A stretch of 64,000 bases of DNA, from the NCBI RefSeq assembly GCF_900105785.1, contig NZ_LT629799.1, positions 2,356,001-2,420,000 of the forward strand. The letters are read 5' to 3'. The DNA comes from Microlunatus sagamiharensis (GTDB taxonomy: Bacteria; Actinomycetota; Actinomycetes; Propionibacteriales; Propionibacteriaceae). Position 1 is the stretch's first letter. Each line of letters starts with the position of its first letter. Below, piece by piece: positions 16,783-23,973 of this stretch. The notes under the pieces were generated by a model. The model did no database searches. It saw nothing but the letters and a program-made list of their open reading frames with translations, and had not been told where the DNA came from. Position numbers and translations under genes: made by a program.

Positions 16783-17823
16783 ATGGCCAGGGTGACGCTC
16801 AAGACGGTGGCGACCGCGGTCGGCGTCTCGCCGGCCACGGTCTCCAACGCCTACAACCGGCCCGACCAGCTGTCGGCGGAGCTGCGCGAACGCATCCTCG
16901 CCGTGGCCGCGGAGCTGGGGTTCACGGGGCCGGACGCGGCCGGCCGGGCCCTGCGCACCGGACGCTCCGGCGCGGTCGGGGTGCTCCTGACCGGGCACCT
17001 CTCCTACGCCTTCTCCGACCCGTACGCGGTCGCGATGCTCGCCGGGCTCGCCTCGGCCGTCGAGCGCACCACCTCGATCGTGCTGCTGCCGCTGCCCCAC
17101 GACGAGCACGGCGAGCCCGACCTGTCTGTGGTCCGCTCGGCCAGCATCGACGCCCTCGCCCTGCTCTCGCTGTCCGACGGCCACCCCGCCGCCGAGCTCG
17201 CCCGGGCCCGCGGCCTCGGCCTCGTGACGACCCACCGCGTCGACGACCCCGGCGCGAGCTGGGTCGCGATCGACGACCGGCGTACGGGGGTCCTCGTCGC
17301 CGAGCACCTGGCCGGGTTGGGCCACACCGACGTCCTCGTCGTCGCCCCGACGGTCGACGACCCCGACGACGCCGAGGTCCGGGTGGTCGACCCGCCGCGG
17401 ATCGGCTACGCCGACTACGCCGCCCGCCTCGCCGGGATCTCCGACACCCTCGGCGGCCGGATCTCGATGGTCACCGCCGGGGTGAACGACTTCGACTCCG
17501 GGCTGCGGGCCGCCGCCTGGCTGCTCGCGCAGGACCGGCTCCCGACCGCGGTCGTCGCCCTGAGCGACGTCCTCGCGCTCGGGGTCCTCGAGGGCCTGAC
17601 CGCGGCCGGCGTCGACGTTCCCGCGACGGTGTCGGTGTGCGGGTTCGACGACATCGCCGCCGCCGCGCCGCGCGGGCTCACCACCGTGCGCCAGCCGATC
17701 ACCGAGCGCGGCCGCGAGATCGGCCGGATGCTCCTCGACCCCACCGACCCGCCGCGCCAGGTCCTGATGGACGTCGAGCTCGTCGTCCGGACCAGCTCGG
17801 GCCCGCCGCGAACCACCGCCTGA
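16783..17823 (+). CDS. LacI family transcriptional regulator
   Basis: 346 residues. The N-terminal helix-turn-helix is TLKTVATAVGVSPATVSNAYNR, followed by a periplasmic-binding-protein-like effector domain ending in CGFDDIAAAAPRGLTTVRQP. It should repress or activate genes for a sugar or nucleoside; nothing adjacent is an obvious target, so the regulon is probably elsewhere or only itself. TAGAGT (16771-16776) lies 6 bp before the ATG, the leaderless layout. The hinge region is longer than usual (FTGPDAAGRALRTGRSGAVG). Confidence 0.92.
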   Translation: MARVTLKTVATAVGVSPATVSNAYNRPDQLSAELRERILAVAAELGFTGPDAAGRALRTGRSGAVGVLLTGHLSYAFSDPYAVAMLAGLASAVERTTSIVLLPLPHDEHGEPDLSVVRSASIDALALLSLSDGHPAAELARARGLGLVTTHRVDDPGASWVAIDDRRTGVLVAEHLAGLGHTDVLVVAPTVDDPDDAEVRVVDPPRIGYADYAARLAGISDTLGGRISMVTAGVNDFDSGLRAAAWLLAQDRLPTAVVALSDVLALGVLEGLTAAGVDVPATVSVCGFDDIAAAAPRGLTTVRQPITERGREIGRMLLDPTDPPRQVLMDVELVVRTSSGPPRTTA

Positions 17824-17852
17824 CCGCCGTCCCCTCACCGCCGCCCCTTTGA

Positions 17853-17918
17853 CCGCCGAGCGGTAGGTTGCGGCGCGCGACACGCCGATACAGGGCGCGG
17901 CAACCTACCTCTCGGCGG
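17853..17918. repeat. Palindromic dispersed repeat, copy A
   Basis: 66 bp with 25-bp arms: CCGCCGAGCGGTAGGTTG... on the left and ...CAACCTACCTCTCGGCGG on the right, around a loop of about 15 bases. Copy B at 44842-44906, in inverse orientation, has the same arms, and the same arm asymmetry (GCGG on one side against CTC on the other), but an unrelated loop. Here it lies between the 3' ends of the convergent LacI and LON-domain genes. Confidence 0.88.
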
Positions 17919-17974
17919 GTGGGGCGGGGCGGTCCGTGCGCGTCCAGCGCACCGAGGGCGGGCGCGAGGAGGCG

Positions 17975-18598
17975 TCAGGCCTCGTCGTCGGGCCAGGGCG
18001 CGGAGTACTGGACCCGCGCGTCGCGGGTGAGCTCGGCCGTGAGGCGCAGCAGCTCCTCGGTCGAGGCCGCGCGCAGCAGGGTGAGCCGGTCGAGGTCGCC
18101 GAGCGGGGCGATGCCGGCCAGCTGCCAGCAGCGCGGCATGGGCTCGTCGGCGAGCTCCACGTCCGGGGACCAGCCCGTCTCGGCGAACTCCGACGCCTGG
18201 GCGAGCGTGCTGCGCACGACCTGCTCGGTCTCCTCGAGCAGCGGCGCCAGGGCGTCGTCCCACTCCAGGTCGTCGAGCTCGCGGACCTCGGCCCGCGGGT
18301 AGGGGGTGCCGTCCAGCCACTCGACGACCTCGAAGCGCCGGCCGCCCTGCGCGGCGAGCCCCACGACCCCGTCCTCGGCGGCCACCTGGAGGATGTCGGC
18401 CACCGTGCCCGCGCCGAAGCGGTGGTCACCGCCGCCGACCTCGAAGCCGCGCTCGATGAGCACCACCCCGAACCGCGCGTCCTCGGCCGCCACCAGCTCG
18501 GAGAGCATCAGCAGGTAGCGCTCCTCGAAGACGCGCAGGTGCAGCGGCATCGCCGGGAGCAGGACCGAGCCGAGCGGGAACATCGCCATCGCGACCAC
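17975..18598 (-). CDS. LON substrate-binding domain protein
   Basis: 207 residues, matching the free-standing LON N-terminal domain (MFPLGSVLLPAMPLHLRVFEERYLLML). There is no AAA or protease part, so this is not Lon protease; such proteins are thought to bind peptides or act as adaptors, and their role is unknown. Three in-frame starts are close together: GTG 18598, ATG 18589 and ATG 18583. The GTG was chosen because GGAAGG lies 8 bp before it. The region from about residue 105 on is acidic. Confidence 0.82.
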   Translation of the reverse strand: MVAMAMFPLGSVLLPAMPLHLRVFEERYLLMLSELVAAEDARFGVVLIERGFEVGGGDHRFGAGTVADILQVAAEDGVVGLAAQGGRRFEVVEWLDGTPYPRAEVRELDDLEWDDALAPLLEETEQVVRSTLAQASEFAETGWSPDVELADEPMPRCWQLAGIAPLGDLDRLTLLRAASTEELLRLTAELTRDARVQYSAPWPDDEA

Positions 18599-18672
18599 GC
18601 CCCCAGCCTTCCAGGCGCCACCCAGCGGTGGGTGCGCGGGCGGGCGCCTGACGACCCGCCCGCGCGCACGAC

Positions 18673-19884
18673 CTAGCCCCAGCCGGGGTCGGCCGGGCCG
18701 TCGCCGAAGTCGGGCACGGGCAGCCGTACGCCGTCGGCGTTCGCCGAGTCCCACGCGACGATGCCCGGCAGCGTGAACCGCGCCGCCCGCCACGCGTTGA
18801 CCGGCGGCTGCGTAACGGTGGTCACCGCACGGACGAAGTCGTCGGCGAGGAAGTGGTGGCTGCCCTCGTGGCCGTTGGGCGCACCGTCGAACTCCTTCGG
18901 CAGCCGGCTGGTGTCGTGCACCTTCGCCAGGCCCGACTCGAAGGAGTGCCGCAGGGCCGGGTCGAGGCCTTCGAGCACGGTCGGGTCGACCGCCTGACCG
19001 CCGTGGGTGTAGGTCCGGAACAGCTCGCCGATGTCCTCGATCTCGTCGCGCGTGCTCCACGAGGCGCCCGTGGAGGTCTGCTCCATGACGCCGTCGGTGC
19101 CGTAGAAGCGGAAGCGCGACTCGTGCACCCGCCCGGGGTGCCCCACCCGACGGAACTCGTTGGTGCGCATCGTGCCGCCGTCGGCGAGGCCGAAGAGCGC
19201 GGTCATGTTGCTGAACTCGTTGCCCCACAGCGACACGTCGGCGTCGAACACCCCGTCGCCGCGGTCGTCCTTGATCCCGATGCAGGACACCGACGTCGCG
19301 TGCGTGGGCAGGGCGCCGAGCACGCCGCCGACGGCGTGGGTCGGGTAGAGCATGGGCGGGTACGACGCGGTCGCCTTCCAGCCCTCGCCACCGCTGAACT
19401 GGTACGCGGCGTAGAAGCCGTTGTCCATGTCGTGCACGTAGTCGCCCTCGGAGTAGAAGACGCGGCCGAACGCGCGCTTGGCGTTCTGCTCACGGGCCCA
19501 CACGACCGCCGGGTTGTAGTAGCTGGTCTCGCCCATCATGTAGACGAGCCCGGTCTCCTCGACCTTGCGCACGATGGCCTCGATCTCGTCCACCTGCAGC
19601 GCCATCGGCACCGCGGAGTAGACGTGCTTGCCGGCGTCGAGGGCCTTCAGCACGAGCTCGGCGTGCGTCCAGCGCTGGGTGAAGACGGCCACCGCGTCGA
19701 CGTCGGAGGCGATCAGGGCGTCGGCGTCGTCGTACGCGCCGGCGATGCCGTAGCGCTCGACGTGCTCGGCCGCCCGCTCGGGCACGAGGTCGGTGACGTG
19801 GATGTCCCCGACGTCGGGGTGGCGCTGCCACAGCCCGATGAAGCTCCCTGCGAACTGCCCCGTCCCGATGACGCCGATCTTCAC
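18673..19884 (-). CDS. Gfo/Idh/MocA family oxidoreductase
   Basis: 403 residues. The N-terminal dinucleotide site is GVIGTGQFAGSF, and the family motif appears as DAGKHVYSAVPMAL, where the usual catalytic-lysine EKP is replaced by SAVPM. These enzymes oxidise or reduce sugars and inositols with NAD(P). The changed EKP motif makes the chemistry uncertain; it may be a glycosidase-like NAD enzyme or a degenerate form. It is divergent from a LacI regulator with a palindromic operator between them, so it is probably sugar-induced. Confidence 0.87.
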   Translation of the reverse strand: MKIGVIGTGQFAGSFIGLWQRHPDVGDIHVTDLVPERAAEHVERYGIAGAYDDADALIASDVDAVAVFTQRWTHAELVLKALDAGKHVYSAVPMALQVDEIEAIVRKVEETGLVYMMGETSYYNPAVVWAREQNAKRAFGRVFYSEGDYVHDMDNGFYAAYQFSGGEGWKATASYPPMLYPTHAVGGVLGALPTHATSVSCIGIKDDRGDGVFDADVSLWGNEFSNMTALFGLADGGTMRTNEFRRVGHPGRVHESRFRFYGTDGVMEQTSTGASWSTRDEIEDIGELFRTYTHGGQAVDPTVLEGLDPALRHSFESGLAKVHDTSRLPKEFDGAPNGHEGSHHFLADDFVRAVTTVTQPPVNAWRAARFTLPGIVAWDSANADGVRLPVPDFGDGPADPGWG

Positions 19885-19931
19885 GTGCCCGTCCTCCCGA
19901 TCCGGCGGGCCGTCTGCACCGCCGCCCGCTA

Positions 19932-19947
19932 ATCTAAACGATTAGAT
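19932..19947. promoter_or_regulatory. LacI-type operator between divergent genes
   Basis: ATCTAAAC-GATTAGAT: a 16-bp palindrome with central CG and one mismatch, the classic LacI/GalR operator form, and one of the most AT-rich spots in the window. It lies 48 bp upstream of the oxidoreductase start and 60 bp upstream of the regulator start. Confidence 0.75.
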
Positions 19948-20006
19948 GACGAGCTCGTGCACCGGGCGCGAGTGGGTCCGCCGCGACCGCACGAGAGGGT
20001 GGTGAC

Positions 20007-21032
20007 GTGCCGCAGACCGAGGAGCCCGCACGTCGGGCGACCGCCGCCGAGGTCGCGCGCCGGGCCGGGGTGAGCCCGGCGGTGGTGAGCTACGTGGTCA
20101 ACGGCGGTCCGCGCAACGTCGCCCCGGGGACCGCGGCGCGGGTGCGCGACGCGGTGCGCGACCTCGGTTACCGCCCCAACCGGGCGGCGCGGGCCCTGCG
20201 CCGCGGCTCGACCGGCATCGTCGGCCTCGTCATCCCCCGGGTGGCGAACCCGTTCATGGCCGAGCTGTCGGAGGCCGTCCAGGACGCGGCCGCCCGCCGC
20301 GGGCTCGCTGTCCTCGCGGCCGGGTCGGGCAACGAGCCGGACGTGGAGCGCGAGCTGCTGCAGACGCTCCCGCGCCACGGCGTCGACGGGCTCCTGGTCG
20401 CGACCGTGCTCGGCCACGCCGACCCGCCGCCGGGCACGGCGCCAGGGCTCCCCACCGTCTACCTGAACGCCCCCTTCCCGGTCGGCGGGCGCTGCGCCGT
20501 CGGTCCGGACGCGACCCAGGGCGCCCGGCTGGTCGTCGACCACCTGCTCGCGGTGCACGGCCACCGCTCGGTCGCGCTGGTCACCGGGGAGTCCGGCGCG
20601 CGGCGCGCCGGGGCCCGCGAGCTCGGCTGGCAGCAGGCGCTCGCGGCCTACGACGCCGCGCCCGGGCCGGTCGTCCGCGTCGGCTGGGACCGCCGGGGCG
20701 GCAGCGCCGCGGTCGCCGCGCTGCTCGCGGGTCCGCAGCGGCCGACCGCCGTCTTCGCCACCTCCGACGCCCAGGCGCTCGGCGTCCTGCACGGCCTGCG
20801 CGCCGCCGGGGTGCGGGTGCCCGAGGACGTGGCCGTGGTCGGCTTCGACGGCATCGAGGAGGCCGCGTACGCCGCTCCCCCGCTCACCACCGCGAAACAG
20901 CCGGTCGCCGCCATGGCCGAGGCGGCGCTGGACGCCCTCGAACGGCCCGGCGGACCCGTCGAGGGCCACCAGGTGCTCGGCCTGGACCTCGTCGTGCGCG
21001 AGTCCTGCGGGTGCCCCGCACCACCCGACTGA
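20007..21032 (+). CDS. LacI family transcriptional regulator
   Basis: 341 residues. The helix-turn-helix is TAAEVARRAGVSPAVVSYVVNGG, and the effector-binding domain ends VVGFDGIEEAAYAAPPLTTAKQP. The C-terminus has CGCP, seen in several actinobacterial members. It should bind the 16-bp palindrome in the shared upstream region and control both itself and the divergent Gfo/Idh/MocA gene. The GTG at 20007 is preceded by GAGAGGGTGG. Confidence 0.93.
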   Translation: MPQTEEPARRATAAEVARRAGVSPAVVSYVVNGGPRNVAPGTAARVRDAVRDLGYRPNRAARALRRGSTGIVGLVIPRVANPFMAELSEAVQDAAARRGLAVLAAGSGNEPDVERELLQTLPRHGVDGLLVATVLGHADPPPGTAPGLPTVYLNAPFPVGGRCAVGPDATQGARLVVDHLLAVHGHRSVALVTGESGARRAGARELGWQQALAAYDAAPGPVVRVGWDRRGGSAAVAALLAGPQRPTAVFATSDAQALGVLHGLRAAGVRVPEDVAVVGFDGIEEAAYAAPPLTTAKQPVAAMAEAALDALERPGGPVEGHQVLGLDLVVRESCGCPAPPD

Positions 21033-21129
21033 GCTGCTGCCGCGTCAACCACCCCAGAGGTGGCCGACGCACCAGGGGTTGTGGGGGACTCGCGCCGGGC
21101 GGCTCCCCCGCTACGGCCACGACCGCTCC

Positions 21130-21135
21130 TACGCT
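21130..21135 (+). promoter_or_regulatory. -10 element of the DUF3097 gene
   Basis: TACGCT, 6 bp before GTG 21142; no ribosome-binding site in between. Confidence 0.45.
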
Positions 21136-21141
21136 GCCGCC

Positions 21142-22005
21142 GTGAGCCCCCTCGACCGCTACAACGGTGACGTCCTCAGCGCGGGCTGGAACGCCCCGCG
21201 CAAGCCGGTCAGCGAATCGCTGACCCTCGAGCGCGACCTCGTGGTCGAGGACGCGACGAGCGGCTTCTGCGGCGCGGTCCTGCGCTGGGAGAACGGCCTC
21301 GTCCTGCTCGAGGACCGCCGCGGCAAGGTCCGCGCCTTCGAGGTCGGCCCGGGCTTCCTCGTGGACGGCAAGCCCGTCTCCCTCCAGGTCCCGGTGCGCG
21401 CCGCGGCCAGGACGGCGAGGCGGACCGCGTCGGGTTCGGTCGCCACGCCGGGTGGGGACAAGGCCAGGGTCGCGCTGCCCAGCCGGATCTACGTCGAGGG
21501 CCGCCACGACGCCGAGCTCGTCGAACGCATCTGGGGCGACGACCTGCGCCACGTCGGTGTGGTCGTGGAGTTCCTCGGCGGGATCGACGACCTCGCCGCG
21601 GTGGTCGAGGAGTTCGCCCCGGGCCCGGGCCGCCGCCTCGGCGTCCTCGCCGACCACCTCGTCCCCGGCAGCAAGGAGACGCGCATCGCCCAGGCCGTCG
21701 AGCGCGGCCGGTACGGCGCCCACGTCCGCGTGCTCGGCCACCCGTACGTCGACGTCTGGCAGGCCGTGAAGCCCGAGCGCGTCGGCCTCAAGCGCTGGCC
21801 GGACATCCCCCGCGACGTCGAGTGGAAGGCCGGGATCTGCGAGATCCTCAGGCTGCCCCACGCCGACCAGGCCGACATCGCGCGGGCCTGGCAGGCCATC
21901 CTCGGGCGGGTGCGCAACTGGTCCGACATCGAGCGACCGCTGCTCACCTGCGTGGAGGAGCTCATCGACTTCGTCACCGCCGGCCACGTGCCCACCGACA
22001 CCTGA
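21142..22005 (+). CDS. DUF3097 family protein
   Basis: 287 residues, an actinobacterial family of unknown function. A beta-rich N-terminal part (CGAVLRWENGLVLLEDRRGKVRAF) is followed by a Toprim-like segment (RIYVEGRHDAELVERIWG, then GVLADHLVPGSKE). The acidic residues there suggest a metal-dependent nucleic-acid function, but this is inference. The GTG start was chosen over upstream codons because TACGCT lies 6 bp before it (leaderless layout). Confidence 0.85.
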   Translation: MSPLDRYNGDVLSAGWNAPRKPVSESLTLERDLVVEDATSGFCGAVLRWENGLVLLEDRRGKVRAFEVGPGFLVDGKPVSLQVPVRAAARTARRTASGSVATPGGDKARVALPSRIYVEGRHDAELVERIWGDDLRHVGVVVEFLGGIDDLAAVVEEFAPGPGRRLGVLADHLVPGSKETRIAQAVERGRYGAHVRVLGHPYVDVWQAVKPERVGLKRWPDIPRDVEWKAGICEILRLPHADQADIARAWQAILGRVRNWSDIERPLLTCVEELIDFVTAGHVPTDT

Positions 22006-22218
22006 GACCGACGGCCGGCCGGTGGCCGGGCATTGCTCCGGGCTGGGAATCACCGCGTCGAGGTCGGTCGCGGAGGTTCCCCACGGCTGGCCCCCACCAC
22101 CCCCGCGGGCTGCCAGGCTGCCGCCACCGGCCCTGCGGGGTCGGCGCGTGACCCGTCCCGGGCGTCCCTCCCGCCCGGGACGGAACCTCGACCCCGGCGT
22201 CCCGACGCCGGGCGGGCC

Positions 22219-22839
22219 TCAGACGACGGGGCTGGGCACCAGCCGTTGCGCGGGTGGCATCCGGCGACGGGCGACGCCGCTGCTGCGCCAGCTGACGGCG
22301 TACGCGAGCGTGTGCTCGACCCGCTCCTGCAGCACGTCGATGCCGGCGCCGGTGGAGCTCAGCAGGGCGAGGTGGGTGACGTCGAGCGGTTCGGGACGGC
22401 GCCGGAGCTCCTCGGTGAGGGCGGTGCTGCGCCGCAGCTGCTGGAGGTCGTCGTAGACCGACTGGCCCACGCCGGGGTGCCGCACCTCGAGCCACGCGCC
22501 CGGGTTGACGCGGGACGCGCGGGCGACGGCGCCGACGACGGACCCGCCGGCCGACGGCGTGAGGGTCGAGGACACCTCGACGTCGAAGGCCGCCACCTCG
22601 GAGCTGGTGTTGGTCAGCGCGAACACCCCGGGCTCGATCCACTGCAGCTGCCAGTCGACGTCGCCGGACCGCTCACCCCCGGCTGCCGCCGTCTCCAGCA
22701 CGAGCCGGGTGACCGCGTGCACCCGGACGAGGGCGACGACCGCGACGACGAGGGCGGTCGACGCCACCACGAGCGTCACGAGCAGCAACTGCTCCCCCCT
22801 CCCGGGTCCTGGACCGGCCTCCGCGGTCCTGCGTCCCAC
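22219..22839 (-). CDS. Membrane-anchored protein of unknown family, paralogue A
   Basis: 206 residues. One membrane helix at about 18-40 follows a Gly/Pro-rich start; the rest is beta-rich and soluble. I do not recognise the family. The core VDWQLQWIEPGVFALTNTSS (about 61-80) and the later EHTLAYAVSWRS line up with SGWRLQWAEPGVLLVSNADH and ACTLTYTIRWVT in the gene at 54966-55493, which also has an N-terminal helix. The likely topology is an anchor with a cytosolic or extracytoplasmic beta domain. It is flanked by DUF3097 and, across a 390-bp gap, a reductase gene; neither suggests a role. Confidence 0.7.
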   Translation of the reverse strand: MGRRTAEAGPGPGRGEQLLLVTLVVASTALVVAVVALVRVHAVTRLVLETAAAGGERSGDVDWQLQWIEPGVFALTNTSSEVAAFDVEVSSTLTPSAGGSVVGAVARASRVNPGAWLEVRHPGVGQSVYDDLQQLRRSTALTEELRRRPEPLDVTHLALLSSTGAGIDVLQERVEHTLAYAVSWRSSGVARRRMPPAQRLVPSPVV

Positions 22840-23229
22840 CCGCTGCGCGGACGGTCCCGTACGACGCAGGGGTCAGGCGGGACGGACGCTCGGGGGTTCA
22901 TCCGGTCCCGCCTGACGACCTCCAGGTAACCGCATTTATTCGGGCACTAACAGAACCTGGGCTGTCACATGCCGGTCATGTCCCCAAGCGGACAGGACCG
23001 GGCGGGAGGAACCAGGGCGTCGGCAGGGCGGAGCAGGCGGACCCGTCCGGCCGGACCGTCCGCAGACCCTCGTGGGGTCGTCCCCGGAGCACGTCAGGAC
23101 CGGGGTGCGCTCACCCCGGCCCTGACTGGGTGCCCTCGGACCCCCCGACAGCATCCGACCCGTGCATAACCCGTCGGCCGGTTGCCCAAACCGCTGCCTG
23201 GGTACGAGTTCACGCCCCTGGACGCCGGC
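22840..23229. other. 390-bp stretch without a gene
   Basis: No open frame here looks real. The part near 22930-22970 is AT-rich for the genome (CATTTATTCGGGCACTAACAG) and probably holds the promoter of the minus-strand gene ending at 22219. A strong hairpin lies at 23093-23126. The rest shows nothing I can name. Confidence 0.5.
23093..23126. terminator. Strong hairpin, possible terminator of the gene at 23230
   Basis: 15-bp arms (GTCAGGACCGGGGTG and CACCCCGGCCCTGAC, one mismatch) around a 4-base loop, 104 bp after the stop of the minus-strand gene at 23230. There is no T-run, common for actinobacterial terminators. Confidence 0.5.
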
Positions 23230-23874
23230 TCAGGCGGCGACGAGCAGCCCTCGTCGGGCTGACGTCAGGAGGGCGCCGAGCTCCGTGGCGGTGCGCGGGG
23301 CCGCGAAGGCGGGGGTCCCGACGGCGAATCCGGCGCCGCGGGCGAGGGGCCCGGCGTCGACGGCGTCGAAGCCCAGGCTCTCGACCAGGTCCGCCACCCG
23401 GCGCGCGGCGGCGCGGTCGTCGCCGGCGACCGCGAGGGCACGCCGGGGCGACGCGCCGTGGAGCGGCTCGTCGTCGAGGTCGTGGTAGCCGATGTGGTTG
23501 AACGCCTTGACGACGTGGGCGCCGGGGAGGTCGCGCTGCACGCGCAGGCTGCTGTCCTCGGCCGCGGTGCCCGCCCCGGAGGCGGGACCCGTCGTCCAGT
23601 CGTTCATCGCGTCGACGACCACGTGGCTGGCGAGCAGGGTCGGGTCGAGGCGGCGGTGCTCCCCCAGCGGCAGGGCCAGGACGACGAGGTCGGCGCCCTG
23701 CAGGGCGACCTCGACCGAGGACGCGCGCGCCCCGGGGACGGTGCGCGCGACGCGCTCGCGGAAGGCCGTCCCGTCCGTGCGCCCGGCCACCGAGACGGTG
23801 TGCCCGGCCGCCAGCGCGCGACGCGCCAGCGCCCCGCCCAGCTTGCCCGCTCCGATGACGGCGACGACGGCCAC
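23230..23874 (-). CDS. NADPH/F420-type oxidoreductase (NAD-binding domain protein)
   Basis: 214 residues. The N-terminal AVIGAGKLGGALARRAL is a dinucleotide-binding loop; VVKAFNHIGYHDL matches the F420:NADP oxidoreductase/Npd-like family, where it lines the active site. It should shuttle hydride between NADP(H) and another cofactor or a small substrate. The GTG start follows AGGAGGAC by 5 bp. A GTTGA-gcag-TCAAC palindrome 41 bp upstream may be an operator. Confidence 0.82.
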   Translation of the reverse strand: MAVVAVIGAGKLGGALARRALAAGHTVSVAGRTDGTAFRERVARTVPGARASSVEVALQGADLVVLALPLGEHRRLDPTLLASHVVVDAMNDWTTGPASGAGTAAEDSSLRVQRDLPGAHVVKAFNHIGYHDLDDEPLHGASPRRALAVAGDDRAAARRVADLVESLGFDAVDAGPLARGAGFAVGTPAFAAPRTATELGALLTSARRGLLVAA

Positions 23875-23914
23875 GAGTCCTCCTGCAGCTCGACCGACCC
23901 ACCCGGGCCGGTTC

Positions 23915-23928
23915 GTTGAGCAGTCAAC
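23915..23928. promoter_or_regulatory. Palindrome upstream of the reductase gene, possible operator
   Basis: GTTGAGCAGTCAAC: 5-bp arms around 4 bases. On the minus strand it contains TTGACT, a good -35 match. The TTGA..TCAA form is typical of MarR/HxlR-type operators; no such regulator is adjacent. Confidence 0.4.
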
Positions 23929-23973
23929 TACATGGAGGGCCCTCGTGTTCCCGATTCCGGCCGCTGGTGCCCG

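Noticed and set aside
21049-21063. CCACCCCAGAGGTGG hairpin after the LacI gene as a terminator
   Set aside because: The stem is only 5 bp, too weak to claim.
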